Origin: Agromyces soli
GTDB taxonomy: Bacteria > Actinomycetota > Actinomycetes > Actinomycetales > Microbacteriaceae
Assembly: GCF_022811605.1 (NCBI RefSeq)
Contig: NZ_CP094533.1
Span: forward strand, 1,922,001-1,986,000
Length of the DNA stretch: 64,000 bases
Reading direction: 5' to 3'
The notes below the pieces were generated by a model. That model searched no databases. It saw only the letters and a program-made list of their open reading frames with translations, and was not told the origin of the DNA. Below are positions 28,928 through 39,125 of this stretch, piece by piece. The stretch's first letter is position 1. The number at the start of each line of letters is the position of its first letter. Position numbers and translations under genes: made by a program.

Positions 28928-29326
28928 ATGGCAGCACCCAAGGCGGCTACTCGCAAGCCGCGCAAGAAGGAAAAGAAGAACATCGCCGTGGGCCAGGCCC
29001 ACATCAAGTCGACGTTCAACAACACGATCGTCTCGATCACCGACACCAACGGTGCCGTGATCAGCTGGGCCTCCTCCGGCGGCGTCGGCTTCAAGGGCTC
29101 GCGCAAGTCGACCCCGTTCGCCGCGCAGCTGGCGGCCGAGTCGGCCGCCCGCCAGGCGCAGGAGCACGGCATGAAGAAGGTCGACGTCTTCGTCAAGGGC
29201 CCGGGCTCGGGTCGTGAGACCGCCATCCGCTCGCTCCAGGCCGCGGGCCTCGAGGTCGGCAGCATCAACGACGTGACGCCCCAGGCGCACAACGGCTGCC
29301 GCCCGCCGAAGCGCCGTCGCGTCTGA
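28928..29326 (+). CDS. rpsK: 30S ribosomal protein S11
   Basis: 132 residues, with a basic N-terminus ([15 protein letters not shown]), [18 protein letters not shown] and the C-terminal signature [18 protein letters not shown]. Lies on the platform beside the mRNA exit. rpsD, often next, is not here. Confidence 0.98.
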   Translation: MAAPKAATRKPRKKEKKNIAVGQAHIKSTFNNTIVSITDTNGAVISWASSGGVGFKGSRKSTPFAAQLAAESAARQAQEHGMKKVDVFVKGPGSGRETAIRSLQAAGLEVGSINDVTPQAHNGCRPPKRRRV

Positions 29327-29340
29327 CCCTCCGTCCCCGC

Positions 29341-29373
29341 CCCCGGGCGGCGCCCTCGCGGCGTCGCCCGGGG
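29341..29373 (+). terminator. Hairpin between rpsK and rpoA
   Basis: A 14-pair stem (CCCCGGGCGGCGCC, loop CTCGC, GGCGTCGCCCGGGG) including one G-U, without a clear U run. It may terminate or attenuate before rpoA. A weak TATAGC (29425-29430) downstream could reinitiate. Confidence 0.6.
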
Positions 29374-29456
29374 TGCGGGCCGTTCTCTCACAACTCAAGA
29401 TCCTTCAAGAACTGCTCGGTGTCATATAGCGGACACCCTGCCGAAAGGAATCCACA

Positions 29457-30443
29457 GTGCTGATCGCACAGCGCCCGACGCTCACCGAAGAGAACATCTC
29501 GGAGTTCCGTTCGCGGTTCGTGATCGAGCCCCTCGAGCCGGGCTTCGGTTACACCCTGGGCAACTCGCTCCGTCGCACCCTCCTCTCCTCGATCCCGGGG
29601 GCGGCCGTCACGAGCATCCGCATCGACGGCGTGCTGCACGAGTTCTCGACCGTGCCCGGCGTCAAGGAGGATGTCACCGAGATCATCCTCAACATCAAGA
29701 ACCTGGTCGTCTCCAGCGAGCACGACGAGCCCATCACCGCCTACCTGCGCAAGCAGGGCGCCGGTGAGGTCACCGCCGCCGACATCTCGGCCCCGGCCGG
29801 CGTCGAGGTGCACAACCCCGAGCTCGTCATCGCGACCCTGAACGACGCCGCGAAGTTCGAGCTCGAGCTCACCATCGAGCGCGGCCGCGGCTACGTGTCG
29901 GCCCAGCAGAACCGCAACGAGTACAGCGAGGCGGGCCAGATCCCGATCGACTCGATCTACTCGCCGGTCCTGAAGGTCACCTACCGCGTCGAGGCCACCC
30001 GTGCCGGCGAGCGCACCGACTTCGACCGCCTCGTGGTCGACGTCGAGTCGAAGCCGGCCATCTCGCCGCGCGACGCGATCGCCTCGGCCGGCCGCACGCT
30101 GGTCGAGCTGTTCGGTCTCGCCCGCGAGCTGAACACCGCGGCCGAGGGCATCGAGATCGGCCCCGCGCCGGTCGACGCCGTGCTCTCGAGCGAGCTCTCG
30201 ATCCCGATCGAGGACCTCGACCTCTCGGTGCGCAGCTACAACTGCCTGAAGCGCGAGGGCATCAACACGGTGTCCGAGCTCGTCGCCCTCTCGGAGTCGC
30301 AGCTCATGAACATCCGCAACTTCGGCCAGAAGTCGGTCGACGAGGTCAAGGACAAGCTCACGGAGATGGGGCTGGCCCTCAAGGACTCGGTTCCCGGCTT
30401 CGACGGCGCCCACTTCTACACGGGCTTCGACGACGAGAACTAA
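29457..30443 (+). CDS. rpoA: RNA polymerase alpha subunit
   Basis: 328 residues from GTG 29457 with GAAAGGAA upstream. Assembly domain: [25 protein letters not shown] and [13 protein letters not shown]-terminal domain with [16 protein letters not shown] and [15 protein letters not shown], which binds UP elements and activators. Normal length. Confidence 0.98.
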   Translation: MLIAQRPTLTEENISEFRSRFVIEPLEPGFGYTLGNSLRRTLLSSIPGAAVTSIRIDGVLHEFSTVPGVKEDVTEIILNIKNLVVSSEHDEPITAYLRKQGAGEVTAADISAPAGVEVHNPELVIATLNDAAKFELELTIERGRGYVSAQQNRNEYSEAGQIPIDSIYSPVLKVTYRVEATRAGERTDFDRLVVDVESKPAISPRDAIASAGRTLVELFGLARELNTAAEGIEIGPAPVDAVLSSELSIPIEDLDLSVRSYNCLKREGINTVSELVALSESQLMNIRNFGQKSVDEVKDKLTEMGLALKDSVPGFDGAHFYTGFDDEN

Positions 30444-30488
30444 GCGGTAGCGCCGCCCTAACCCCCCAAGTACTGGAGACAACGAATC

Positions 30489-31019
30489 ATGCCGAAGCCC
30501 ACCAAGGGCCCCCGCCTCGGAGGCGGCCCCGCGCACGAGCGGCTGCTGCTCGCGAACCTCGCCGCCGCGCTGTTCACGCACAAGTCGATCACGACGACCG
30601 AGACCAAGGCCAAGCGCCTGCGTCCGCTCGCCGAGCGCCTGATCACCTTCGCGAAGCGCGGCGACCTGCACGCGCGCCGTCGCGTGCTCGCCGTCATCGG
30701 CGACAAGTCGGTCGTCCACGAGCTGTTCGCGGTCATCGCGCCGCAGGTCGCCGACCGTGAGGGCGGCTACACCCGCATCACGAAGATCGGCAACCGCAAG
30801 GGCGACAACGCGCCCATGGCGGTCATCGAGCTCGTGCTCGAGCCGGTCGTGAAGAAGCAGCGCACCGCGAAGCCCGCCGCCGAGGCCGCCCCGGCCGCCC
30901 CGGTCGAGGAGCCGGCCGAGGAGGCCGCCGCCGAGACCGAGGCTCCCGCCGAGGAGACCGCCGAGACCGAGGCTCCGGCCGAGGAGCAGGCGGAGACCGC
31001 CGAGGCCGAGGCCAAGTAA
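30489..31019 (+). CDS. rplQ: 50S ribosomal protein L17 with acidic C-terminal tail
   Basis: 176 residues. The core ([37 protein letters not shown]) ends near residue 122; about 55 residues of repeating Ala/Glu/Pro ([17 protein letters not shown]) follow. Such tails occur in actinobacterial L17. Last gene before a strong terminator. Confidence 0.97.
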   Translation: MPKPTKGPRLGGGPAHERLLLANLAAALFTHKSITTTETKAKRLRPLAERLITFAKRGDLHARRRVLAVIGDKSVVHELFAVIAPQVADREGGYTRITKIGNRKGDNAPMAVIELVLEPVVKKQRTAKPAAEAAPAAPVEEPAEEAAAETEAPAEETAETEAPAEEQAETAEAEAK

Positions 31020-31033
31020 CCTCAGCACCCCGT

Positions 31034-31072
31034 ACGACGGGCCCCGATGCATCGCGCATCGGGGCCCGTCGT
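31034..31072 (+). terminator. Terminator after rplQ
   Basis: A perfect 17-bp stem (31034-31050 with 31056-31072, centre CCCCGATGC-ATCGC-GCATCGGGG) 15 bases after the rplQ stop. The following run is CGTCTGCGTCGTC, so it lacks a strong U tract. Confidence 0.75.
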
Positions 31073-31155
31073 CGTCTGCGTCGTCATCTCCGGCGGCGCG
31101 CTCGGCGTCCGCCCGCCGGCGGGGCCGGGTGCCCGGTCGCCCTAAGCTGGACGGC

Positions 31156-32073
31156 ATGGCGAGCACTCGGGATCGGACGGAGCTCGTGCGGCTGCGCCTC
31201 GGCATCGCCTACGACGGCGGCGGATTCGCCGGCTGGAGCACCCAGCCCGGCCTGCGCACGGTGCAGGGCGTCGTCGAGCAGGCGCTCGGCACGCTGTTCC
31301 GCCGCACCGGCACCGCACCCCGGCTGACCGTGGCCGGCCGCACCGACGCCGGCGTGCACGCGCTCGGGCAGGTCGCGCACCTCGACGTCGAGCCGGAAGC
31401 CCTCGCGGCGGTCACGAAGCCGCGCCGCGGCGACGCCGACTCCGCGGACGCCCCGGACCCGGCCGCCGTCCTGCTGCGCCGGCTCACCGGCATCCTGGGC
31501 GCGGCCGAGGCGGACGTCGTGGTGACCTCCGCGGCCATCGCGCCGGCGGGCTTCGACGCGCGCTTCTCCGCGGTGTGGCGCCGCTACGAGTACCGGATCG
31601 CCGACGGCCCGGCGCTGAAGGACCCGCTCGCGCGGAATCGCACGGTCTGGCTGCCGCGCACGCTCGACGCAGCGGCGATGGATGCCTCGGCGCGCTCGCT
31701 GGTGGGGCTGCACGACTTCGCCGCCTTCTGCAAGCCCCGGCCCGAGGCGACGACGATCCGCACGCTGCAGGCCTTCGGCTGGGCGCGCGACCCGGACGGC
31801 GTGCTCGTGGCGCGGCTGCAGGCCGACGCCTTCTGCCACTCGATGGTGCGCGCGCTCGTCGGCTCGAGTGCGGCCGTGGGGGAGGGGCGGCTCGACCCGG
31901 GGGACCCCGCCGCGCTGCTCGCCGCCGCGGAGCGCACGAGCGCGTTCAAGGTGATGCCGGCGAAGGGGCTCGTGCTCACCGAGGTCGGCTACCCGCCCGA
32001 CGAGGAGCTCGCGGCGCGCGCCGAGCAGACCCGGGCACGCCGCGAATTGCGGGTCGACGGGGTCGTCGGCTAA
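31156..32073 (+). CDS. truA: tRNA pseudouridine synthase A
   Basis: 305 residues from ATG 31156; TAAGCT (31143-31148) is seven bases upstream, so the mRNA is probably leaderless. Makes pseudouridine at tRNA positions 38-40. The catalytic Asp is in AGRTDAGVHALGQVAH; YDGGGFAGWSTQPGLRTVQG, FSAVWRRYEYRI and FCHSMVRALVG are family motifs. A short Asp/Ala insertion (RRGDADSADAPDPAA) follows the catalytic domain. Confidence 0.96.
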   Translation: MASTRDRTELVRLRLGIAYDGGGFAGWSTQPGLRTVQGVVEQALGTLFRRTGTAPRLTVAGRTDAGVHALGQVAHLDVEPEALAAVTKPRRGDADSADAPDPAAVLLRRLTGILGAAEADVVVTSAAIAPAGFDARFSAVWRRYEYRIADGPALKDPLARNRTVWLPRTLDAAAMDASARSLVGLHDFAAFCKPRPEATTIRTLQAFGWARDPDGVLVARLQADAFCHSMVRALVGSSAAVGEGRLDPGDPAALLAAAERTSAFKVMPAKGLVLTEVGYPPDEELAARAEQTRARRELRVDGVVG

Positions 32074-32076
32074 ACT
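32047..32076 (+). promoter_or_regulatory. rplM: Promoter of rplM-rpsI-glmM
   Basis: TTGCGG (32047-32052), 18 bases, TAAACT (32071-32076); the -10 contains the truA stop codon. Start near 32083 leaves a 145-nt leader. Confidence 0.65.
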
Positions 32077-32226
32077 CTCCCTTTGGTGCCACGGCGCCGA
32101 CCTTCGGGTCGACCCCGGGTATCCGAAGTTGAGCCCTCCACCGGGGCGTTCACGCGCATCGCGCACGAACACCCCACCGGAGCGGGATTCACGAACCTCT
32201 CACTCGATACAGAAAGCAGCACTCCC

Positions 32227-32673
32227 GTGACGCGTACGTACACCCCGAAGCAGAGCGAGATCCAGCGCGACTGGCTCGTCATCGACGCCGCCGACATCGT
32301 GCTCGGCCGCCTCGCCAGCCACTCCGCCGCCCTGCTCCGCGGCAAGCACAAGGCGATCTTCGCCAACCACGTCGACACCGGCGACTTCGTCATCATCATC
32401 AACGCCGAGAAGGTGGCCCTCACCGGCCAGAAGCTCGAGCAGAAGAAGGCCTACCGCCACTCGGGCTACCCGGGCGGCCTCAAGGCCGTCGGGTACGCCG
32501 AACTCCTCGAGAAGAACCCCGTCCGCGCCGTCGAGAAGGCGATCCGCGGCATGCTCCCGAAGAACTCGCTCGGTCGGGCCCAGCTCAAGAAGCTGAAGGT
32601 CTACGCCGGCCCGGAGCACCCGCACGCGGCTCAGCAGCCGAAGCCGTACACCCTCACCCAGGTCGCGCAGTAA
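32227..32673 (+). CDS. rplM: 50S ribosomal protein L13
   Basis: 148 residues from GTG 32227 ([21 protein letters not shown]). AGAAAG upstream is the ribosome site. Early assembly protein of the large subunit; [17 protein letters not shown] and [14 protein letters not shown] are typical. Confidence 0.97.
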   Translation: MTRTYTPKQSEIQRDWLVIDAADIVLGRLASHSAALLRGKHKAIFANHVDTGDFVIIINAEKVALTGQKLEQKKAYRHSGYPGGLKAVGYAELLEKNPVRAVEKAIRGMLPKNSLGRAQLKKLKVYAGPEHPHAAQQPKPYTLTQVAQ

Positions 32674-32711
32674 GCGCCCCCTCGACTTCTCGAAAAGGAC
32701 TCATTACCACC

Positions 32712-33197
32712 ATGGCGAAGATCGCAGACCAGATCGACCAGGCTCCCGAGAGCTACACGACCGAGAGTGCCGCGGCTGAGGCCCCCGCCGCCGCTCGCCC
32801 CGTGCTGAACGTCTCGGGCGCGGCCGTCGGCCGTCGCAAGCAGGCCATCGCGCGCGTGCGCGTCGTCCCGGGTGCCGGCGGCATCAAGGTGAACGGCCGC
32901 GAGTTCGCGGACTACTTCCCGAACAAGCTCCACCAGCAGCTCATCACCGACCCCTTCACCGTGCTCGAGCTCAACGGCTCGTACGACGTGATCGCCCGCA
33001 TCACCGGCGGCGGCCCCTCGGGCCAGGCCGGCGCGCTGCGTCTCGCGATCGCTCGCGCGCTCAACGAGATCGACCGCGAGAACAACCGCCCGACCCTGAA
33101 GAAGGCCGGCTTCCTCACGCGCGACGCCCGCGTCATCGAGCGCAAGAAGGCCGGTCTCAAGAAGGCGCGCAAGGCTCCGCAGTTCTCGAAGCGTTAA
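32712..33197 (+). CDS. rpsI: 30S ribosomal protein S9
   Basis: 161 residues. The core starts near residue 38 ([17 protein letters not shown]) and ends with the invariant tail FSKR that reaches P-site tRNA. About 35 acidic/Ala-rich residues precede it, a form seen in actinobacteria. Coupled with rplM; glmM follows after 21 bases. Confidence 0.97.
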   Translation: MAKIADQIDQAPESYTTESAAAEAPAAARPVLNVSGAAVGRRKQAIARVRVVPGAGGIKVNGREFADYFPNKLHQQLITDPFTVLELNGSYDVIARITGGGPSGQAGALRLAIARALNEIDRENNRPTLKKAGFLTRDARVIERKKAGLKKARKAPQFSKR

Positions 33198-33218
33198 TCG
33201 CTTCGCCGGACTTTCCGC

Positions 33219-34580
33219 ATGCCTCGGCTATTCGGAACCGACGGGGTCCGGGGCCTGGCCAACCGTGAACTCACGGCTGACCTGGCCCTGGGCCTCGCTC
33301 AGGCGGCTGCTGCCGTCCTCACCCAGGGACGCCACGCGGAGGAGAACCGCGCGGCCGGGCGACGTCCCGTCGCCGTCGTCGCGCGGGACCCTCGCGTCTC
33401 GGGTGAGTTCCTCACCGCCGCCGTCGCGGCCGGCCTCGCCTCGAGCGGGGTCGACGTCCTCGACGCCGGCGTGATCCCGACCCCGGCGACCGCGTTCCTC
33501 ATCGACTCGATCGACGCCGACTTCGGCGTGATGATCTCGGCGTCGCACAACCCGGCGCCCGACAACGGCATCAAGTTCTTCTCGTTCGGCGGCACGAAGC
33601 TCCCCGACGAGGTCGAGGACCGCATCGAGAGCTATCTCGGCAAGCAGAAGCTCGCCCCCGTCGGCGACGGCGTCGGCCGCATCCGCCGCTTCGCCGACGC
33701 CGAGGACCGCTACGTCGTGCACCTGCTCGGCACGCTGCCGCACCGTCTCGACGGGCTCAAGGTCGTGCTCGACTGCGCCCACGGCGCCGCTGCCGGCGTC
33801 TCCCCGGAGACGTTCCGCGACGCGGGCGCCGAGGTGATCGTGATCGGCGCCGACCCCGACGGCATCAACATCAACGACGGCGTCGGCTCGACGCACCTCG
33901 GGCCGCTGCAGGCCGCCGTCGTCGAGCACGGAGCCGATCTCGGCATCGCGCACGACGGCGACGCCGACCGCTGCCTCGCCGTCGACGCCGAGGGCAACGT
34001 CATCGACGGCGACCGCATCATGGCGATCCTCGCGGTGTCGATGAAGGAGCGCGGCAAGCTCGTCGACGACACCCTCGTCGTGACCGTGATGTCGAACCTC
34101 GGCCTGAAGCGCGCGATGGCCGAGCACGGCATCCGCATCGTCGAGACGAAGGTCGGCGACCGCTACGTCCTCGAGGAGCTCACGGCCGGCGGCTACGCCC
34201 TCGGCGGCGAGCAGTCGGGGCACGTGATCATGAGCGAGTTCGCCACGACCGGCGACGGCGTGCTCACCGGCCTGCACCTCGCGGCCGAGCTCGCGCGCAC
34301 GGGCAAGTCCCTCGCGGAGCTCGCCTCCGTGATGCGCGTGTACCCGCAGGTGCTCGTGAACGTCCGCGACGTCGACCACCACGCCCTGCACGACAGCGCG
34401 GGCATCGCCGCGGCGGTCGCCGCCGCTGAGGCCGAGCTCGGCGACTCCGGTCGCGTGCTGCTGCGGCCGAGCGGCACCGAGCCCATGGTGCGCGTCATGG
34501 TCGAGGCGGCCGAGCAGGCCGAGGCCGATCGGCACGCGGCCACGCTCGCCGAGGTCGTGAGCGTCGAGCTCGCCCGCTGA
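33219..34580 (+). CDS. glmM: Phosphoglucosamine mutase
   Basis: 453 residues. Converts glucosamine-6-phosphate to glucosamine-1-phosphate for peptidoglycan precursors. [12 protein letters not shown] at the start, the phosphoserine loop [16 protein letters not shown], metal-binding DGDADRC, EQSGHVI and the phosphate loop [12 protein letters not shown] are all intact. Only 21 bases after rpsI, so probably co-transcribed with rplM-rpsI; glmS, the preceding enzyme of the pathway, lies 1.2 kb away across coaA. Confidence 0.97.
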   Translation: MPRLFGTDGVRGLANRELTADLALGLAQAAAAVLTQGRHAEENRAAGRRPVAVVARDPRVSGEFLTAAVAAGLASSGVDVLDAGVIPTPATAFLIDSIDADFGVMISASHNPAPDNGIKFFSFGGTKLPDEVEDRIESYLGKQKLAPVGDGVGRIRRFADAEDRYVVHLLGTLPHRLDGLKVVLDCAHGAAAGVSPETFRDAGAEVIVIGADPDGININDGVGSTHLGPLQAAVVEHGADLGIAHDGDADRCLAVDAEGNVIDGDRIMAILAVSMKERGKLVDDTLVVTVMSNLGLKRAMAEHGIRIVETKVGDRYVLEELTAGGYALGGEQSGHVIMSEFATTGDGVLTGLHLAAELARTGKSLAELASVMRVYPQVLVNVRDVDHHALHDSAGIAAAVAAAEAELGDSGRVLLRPSGTEPMVRVMVEAAEQAEADRHAATLAEVVSVELAR

Positions 34581-34623
34581 TCCGCGCCGCGCGGGTGCCG
34601 ACGAGGCATCCGTCGCCGCCATC

Positions 34624-34661
34624 GCGAATCGCCCGTTCCCCGAGGGGAGCGGGCGATTCGC
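34624..34661. terminator. Bidirectional terminator between glmM and coaA
   Basis: GCGAATCGCCCG (34624-34635) pairs perfectly with CGGGCGATTCGC (34650-34661), with further pairing inside. It lies between convergent genes and is followed by CGTTTCGG on the plus strand. Confidence 0.8.
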
Positions 34662-34700
34662 CGTTTCGGAGCCGCCGCCGTTCCGGCGCGGGAGCGGCGT

Positions 34701-35657
34701 TCAGAGCTTGCGCAGCAGGACGCTCGACACGGTGTGGTCGGCGCTCTTGCGCAGCACGAGCGAGGCCCGCGAACGCGTCGGGCGCACGTTCTGCAGGAGG
34801 TTCGGCTCGTTGATCGCGTGCCAGATCTCCCGAGCGCGCTGACGCGCCTCCTCCTCGGAGAGGGCGGCGTAGCGGTGGAAGTACGAGCGCGGGTTCGCGA
34901 AGGCGCCGCGCTGCAGCTTGAGGAAGCGCTCCTCGTACCAGCGCGCGATGTCGCTCGTGCGCGCGTCGACGTAGATCGTGAAGTCGAAGAGATCGCTCAC
35001 GGCGAGGCGATGGCCGGGCCCCGGCGGCTGCAGCACGTTCAAGCCCTCGACGATGAGCACGTCGGGCCGGCGCACGGTGATCTGCGCGTCCGGCACGATG
35101 TCGTAGGCGAGGTGCGAGTAGAACGGGGCGCGCACCTCGGCGGCGCCGGCCTTCACCTCGCTCACGAAGCGCAGCAGGGCGCGCCGGTCGTACGACTCCG
35201 GGAAGCCCTTGCGGGCCATCAGCCCGCGGCGCTCGAGCTCGGCGTTCGGGAAGAGGAAGCCGTCCGTCGTCACGAGCTCGACCCGGGGCGTGTGCTCCCA
35301 GCGTGCGAGGAGCTCCCGCAGCAGTCGCGCGATCGTCGACTTGCCGACCGCCACCGATCCGGCGACGCCGATGACGAACGGGGTGGGCGCGAAGCGCTCC
35401 CGCAGGAACTCGCTGGTGACCTTGTGCAGCGCCTTCGTGCCGCCGACGTAGAGGTTCAGCAGCCGCGACAGCGGCAGGTACACCTCGGCGACCTCGCGGG
35501 GGTCGAGGGGCTCGCCGAGCCCGCGCAGCTGCACGAGCTCGGTCTCCTGGAGCGGCGAGGGCATCGACGGCGCCAGCGCAGCCCAGTCGGAGCGGTCGAG
35601 CTCGATGAACGGCGACAGCTGCTGGGCGTTCGACGCGGCGTGATGCTGGTCCGGCAC
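34701..35657 (-). CDS. coaA: Pantothenate kinase, type I
   Basis: 318 residues. The first step of coenzyme A synthesis. Walker A is [35 protein letters not shown] and [13 protein letters not shown] are CoaA signatures. GTG at 35657 is preferred to GTG 35663: TAGACT (35669-35664, minus strand) ends six bases before it, giving a leaderless start. Confidence 0.95.
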   Translation of the reverse strand: MPDQHHAASNAQQLSPFIELDRSDWAALAPSMPSPLQETELVQLRGLGEPLDPREVAEVYLPLSRLLNLYVGGTKALHKVTSEFLRERFAPTPFVIGVAGSVAVGKSTIARLLRELLARWEHTPRVELVTTDGFLFPNAELERRGLMARKGFPESYDRRALLRFVSEVKAGAAEVRAPFYSHLAYDIVPDAQITVRRPDVLIVEGLNVLQPPGPGHRLAVSDLFDFTIYVDARTSDIARWYEERFLKLQRGAFANPRSYFHRYAALSEEEARQRAREIWHAINEPNLLQNVRPTRSRASLVLRKSADHTVSSVLLRKL

Positions 35658-35723
35658 CCGCACAGTCTAGTGAGGGCCGCGGGCAGGGCCCGACCGTGCG
35701 GCGCTCGTCCAGGATCTCGCCGC

Positions 35724-35729
35724 TAGGAT
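35724..35729 (+). promoter_or_regulatory. glmS: -10 of leaderless glmS
   Basis: TAGGAT seven bases before ATG 35737. It back-to-backs with the coaA promoter TAGACT at 35664-35669 on the other strand, about 55 bases away. Confidence 0.6.
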
Positions 35730-35736
35730 CGTGCGC

Positions 35737-37587
35737 ATGTGTGGAATCGTCGGATACGTGGGCGCCCGTTCGAGCGTCGACGTCCTCATGGGTGGCCTGC
35801 GCCGCCTGGAATACCGTGGCTACGACTCGGCCGGGGTGGCCATCATCGGCGCCGAGGGCGAGCTCGCCACGGCGAAGCGCGCCGGCAAGCTGAAGGTCCT
35901 CGCCGATGCGCTCGAGCAGCAGCCCCTCGAAGCGGGCGGCACCGGCATCGGGCACACCCGCTGGGCGACGCACGGCGGCCCGACCGACGCGAACGCCCAC
36001 CCGCACCTCGCCGACGAGGGCCGGCTCGCGCTCATCCACAACGGCATCATCGAGAACTTCTCCGAACTGAAGCAGGAACTGCTCGACGAGGGCTTCGCCT
36101 TCGCCTCCGAGACCGACACCGAGGTCGCGGCCGTGCTGCTCGGCCGCGAGGTTCGCCGCACCGGCGACCTGCGCGCCGCCTTCCGCGCGACCGTGCAGCG
36201 CCTCGAGGGCGCGTTCACGCTCCTCGCCGTGCACCGCGACGAGCCGGGGCTCGTCGTCGGTGCGCGCCGCAACTCGCCCCTCGTGCTCGGCCTCGGCGAG
36301 GGCGAGAACTTCCTCGGCTCGGACGTCGCCGCCTTCGTGGAGTTCACGAAGCGCGCCGTCGCGATCGGCCAGGACCAGATCGTCGAGCTCACCGCCGACG
36401 AGGTGCGCGTCACCGACTTCGAGGGCGCACCGGTCGAGGTCGAGTCCTTCGAGGTCGCCTGGGACGCCTCCGCCGCGGAGAAGGGCGGCTGGTCCTCGTT
36501 CATGCGCAAGGAGGTGGCCGAGCAGCCCGACGCCGTCGCGAACACCGTGCGCGGCCGCATCGCCGACGAGCAGGTCGTCATCCCCGAGCTCGAGGCGCTC
36601 GGCGACGAGGAGCTGCGGGCCGTCCGCCGCATCACGATCGTCGCCTGCGGCACCGCCTCCTACGCGGGCCTCGTCGCGAAGTACGCGATCGAGCAGTGGG
36701 CGCGAGTGCCCGTCGAGGTCGAGCTGAGCCACGAGTTCCGCTACCGCGAGCCGGTCATCGAGCAGGACACCCTCGTCCTCTCCATCAGCCAGTCCGGCGA
36801 GACGATGGACACGCTGATGGCCGTGAAGTACGCCCGCGAGATGGGCGCGAAGACGGTCTCGGTCTGCAACACGCAGGGCGCCACCATCCCGCGCGAGTCG
36901 GACGCGGTCGTCTACACGCACGCCGGTCCCGAGGTGGCCGTGGCGTCGACGAAGGCGTTCGTCGCGCAGATCACCGCGCTGTACCTCTTCGGCCTGCACC
37001 TCGCGCGCGTGCGCGGCACCCTGACCGCCGGCGAGCTCGCCGTGCAGCTGCACGAGCTGCAGGCGGTGCCCGAGAAGCTCGCCTCGGTGCTCGAGGAGTC
37101 CGAGAAGGTCGCGCAGCTCGCGCACTGGATGGCCGACACCCGCTCGGTGCTCTTCCTCGGCCGCCACGTCGGCTACCCGATCGCCCTCGAGGGTGCGTTG
37201 AAGCTCAAGGAGCTCGCGTACATCCACGCCGAGGGCTTCGCCGCCGGCGAGCTGAAGCACGGGCCGATCGCCCTGATCGAGCCCGGTCAGCCGGTGTTCG
37301 TCGTCGTGCCGAGCCCGCGTCACCCGAACAGCCTGCACCCGAAGGTCGTCTCGAACATCCAGGAGATCCGCGCTCGCGGCGCCCGCGTCATTGCGATCGC
37401 CGAGGCCGGCGACGCGGCCGTGCTGCCCTTCGCCGACGAGGTCATCCGCATCCCGCTCGCCGCGCCGCTCTTCGAGCCGCTGCTCGCGGTGGTGCCGCTG
37501 CAGGTGTTCGCGATGGAGCTCGCGCAGGCCAAGGGCCTCGACGTCGACCAGCCGCGGAACCTCGCGAAGTCCGTGACGGTGGAGTGA
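35737..37587 (+). CDS. glmS: Glutamine-fructose-6-phosphate aminotransferase (isomerizing)
   Basis: 616 residues. ATG 35737 must be the start because Cys2 becomes the N-terminal nucleophile (MCGIVGYVG); the GTG at 35731 would bury it. The glutaminase domain has RLEYRGYDSAGV and HTRWATHGGPTDANAHPH; the two SIS domains have ACGTASYAG, SISQSGETMDT and STKAFVAQ; the C-terminus QPRNLAKSVTVE is the sugar-binding tail. Makes glucosamine-6-phosphate for the wall. Upstream of acpS, alr and tsaE on the same strand. Confidence 0.97.
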   Translation: MCGIVGYVGARSSVDVLMGGLRRLEYRGYDSAGVAIIGAEGELATAKRAGKLKVLADALEQQPLEAGGTGIGHTRWATHGGPTDANAHPHLADEGRLALIHNGIIENFSELKQELLDEGFAFASETDTEVAAVLLGREVRRTGDLRAAFRATVQRLEGAFTLLAVHRDEPGLVVGARRNSPLVLGLGEGENFLGSDVAAFVEFTKRAVAIGQDQIVELTADEVRVTDFEGAPVEVESFEVAWDASAAEKGGWSSFMRKEVAEQPDAVANTVRGRIADEQVVIPELEALGDEELRAVRRITIVACGTASYAGLVAKYAIEQWARVPVEVELSHEFRYREPVIEQDTLVLSISQSGETMDTLMAVKYAREMGAKTVSVCNTQGATIPRESDAVVYTHAGPEVAVASTKAFVAQITALYLFGLHLARVRGTLTAGELAVQLHELQAVPEKLASVLEESEKVAQLAHWMADTRSVLFLGRHVGYPIALEGALKLKELAYIHAEGFAAGELKHGPIALIEPGQPVFVVVPSPRHPNSLHPKVVSNIQEIRARGARVIAIAEAGDAAVLPFADEVIRIPLAAPLFEPLLAVVPLQVFAMELAQAKGLDVDQPRNLAKSVTVE

Positions 37588-37635
37588 CCGGGAGCGCATG
37601 AACGACGGGGGCTGTGTGAGCGACGGAGCACGCGG

Positions 37636-38004
37636 ATGATCGCGGGCATCGGCATCGACGTGGTCGATCTCGACCGCTTCGAGCGGTCGATCCGTCGCAC
37701 CCCCGCCCTCGTCGAGCGTCTGTTCGCCGAGAGCGAACGCGGCCGCTCGCCGCGCTCGCTCGCGGCGCGATTCGCGGCGAAGGAGGCGCTCATCAAGGCC
37801 CTCGGTGGGCACGCGGTGCTGCGCTGGCAGGAGATGCGGGTCGTGCAGGATGCCGACGGCAACCCGGGCTTCGAGGTCACCGGCGGGCTCGCCGCGCACC
37901 TCGAGGCCCTGGGCATCGACGCGCTGCACCTCTCGATGAGCCACGACGCCGGCATCGCGAGCGCCTTCGTGGTGCTCGAACGGAGCGGGGGAGCGGGCGG
38001 ATGA
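37636..38004 (+). CDS. acpS: Holo-[acyl-carrier-protein] synthase
   Basis: 122 residues. Transfers phosphopantetheine from CoA to ACP. GIGIDVVDLDRFE provides the metal-binding Asp, and FAAKEALIKALG the catalytic Glu/Lys; LSMSHDAGIASAFVV is the family C-terminus. Overlaps alr by four bases (ATGA). Confidence 0.95.
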   Translation: MIAGIGIDVVDLDRFERSIRRTPALVERLFAESERGRSPRSLAARFAAKEALIKALGGHAVLRWQEMRVVQDADGNPGFEVTGGLAAHLEALGIDALHLSMSHDAGIASAFVVLERSGGAGG

Positions 38005-39125
38005 CGGAGCGACCCTTCCGCGAGGCGCTGATCGATCTCGACGCCGTGACCGCGAACGTGCGCACCCTGGCCGAGCGGCTCGGCACGCCGGCGATGGCCG
38101 TCGTGAAGGCCGACGCCTACGGCCACGGCGCGGTGCCCGTCGCCCGCGCGGCGCTCGCCGGCGGGGCCGCCTGGCTCGGCACCGCCGACCTCGGCGAGGC
38201 CTTCGAGCTTCGCGCCGCCGGCATCGACGCGCCGATCCTCGCCTGGCTGCACGATCCCGGCGCCGACTTCGGCCCGGCGATCGCGGCCGGCATCGACCTC
38301 GGGCTGTCCGCCGAGGCGCAGCTGCACCGCGCCGCGGACGCCGCGCGCGCAGCCGGCCGCCCCGCGTCGGTGCACCTGAAGATCGACACGGGCCTCAGCC
38401 GCAACGGCGTCCAGCCCGACGAGTGGGCGGGCGCGGTCGCCGCGGCCGCGGAACTCGAACGGGCGGGCCTCGTCCGCATCCGCGGCGTCTTCAGCCACCT
38501 CGCGAACACCTCGGCCGAGGCCGACGCCGCCCAGCTCGCCGCCTTCGAGCGCGCGCTCGCCGTGGCCGGGGCGGCGGGCCTCCGGCCCGAGCTCCGGCAC
38601 ATCGCCTCGACCGCCGGGGCGCTCACCCGTCCCGAGGCCCGCTACGACCTCGTCCGGCTCGGCATCGCCTGCTACGGCATCCCGCCCTTCGCCGATGGGA
38701 CGACCTCGGCCGAGCTCGGCCTCGTGCCGGTGATGACCCTCCGCGGCCGCGTCGCCGCGGTGCGGCGCATCGCCGCGGGCGACGGGGTCTCCTACGGGCA
38801 CACCTGGCGCGCCGAGCGCCCCACGACGCTCGCGCTCGTCCCGCTCGGCTACGCCGACGGCATCCCGCGGCAGGCCTCCGGCCGCGGCGAGGTGCTGCTC
38901 GCGGGCGCCCGGCGCCCCGTCGTGGGCCGGATCGCGATGGACCAGTTCCTCGTCGACGTCGGCGACGACGCCGTCGAGGTCGGCGACGAGGTCGTGCTCT
39001 TCGGCGACCCGGCGACCGGCGCCCCCTCGGCCGACGACTGGGGCGTCGCCGCCGACACCATCGGCTACGAGATCGTCACCCGGATCGGCCCGCGCGTTCC
39101 GCGCGGGTACCTCGGCGGCGCGTGA
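38001..39125 (+). CDS. alr: Alanine racemase
   Basis: 374 residues. Supplies D-alanine for peptidoglycan. PLP Lys in AVVKADAYGHGAVPVA, the opposing catalytic Tyr in GDGVSYGHTWRAE, plus HLKIDTGLSRNG and MDQFLVDVG. Coupled at both ends: four-base overlap with acpS and one-base overlap with tsaE. Confidence 0.97.
   Translation: MTERPFREALIDLDAVTANVRTLAERLGTPAMAVVKADAYGHGAVPVARAALAGGAAWLGTADLGEAFELRAAGIDAPILAWLHDPGADFGPAIAAGIDLGLSAEAQLHRAADAARAAGRPASVHLKIDTGLSRNGVQPDEWAGAVAAAAELERAGLVRIRGVFSHLANTSAEADAAQLAAFERALAVAGAAGLRPELRHIASTAGALTRPEARYDLVRLGIACYGIPPFADGTTSAELGLVPVMTLRGRVAAVRRIAAGDGVSYGHTWRAERPTTLALVPLGYADGIPRQASGRGEVLLAGARRPVVGRIAMDQFLVDVGDDAVEVGDEVVLFGDPATGAPSADDWGVAADTIGYEIVTRIGPRVPRGYLGGA

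Noticed and set aside
34495..37944. 1149-codon antisense open frame opposite glmS and across coaA
   Set aside because: Spans convergent and divergent real genes, is low-complexity (Arg/Asp/Leu/His) and has no start context.
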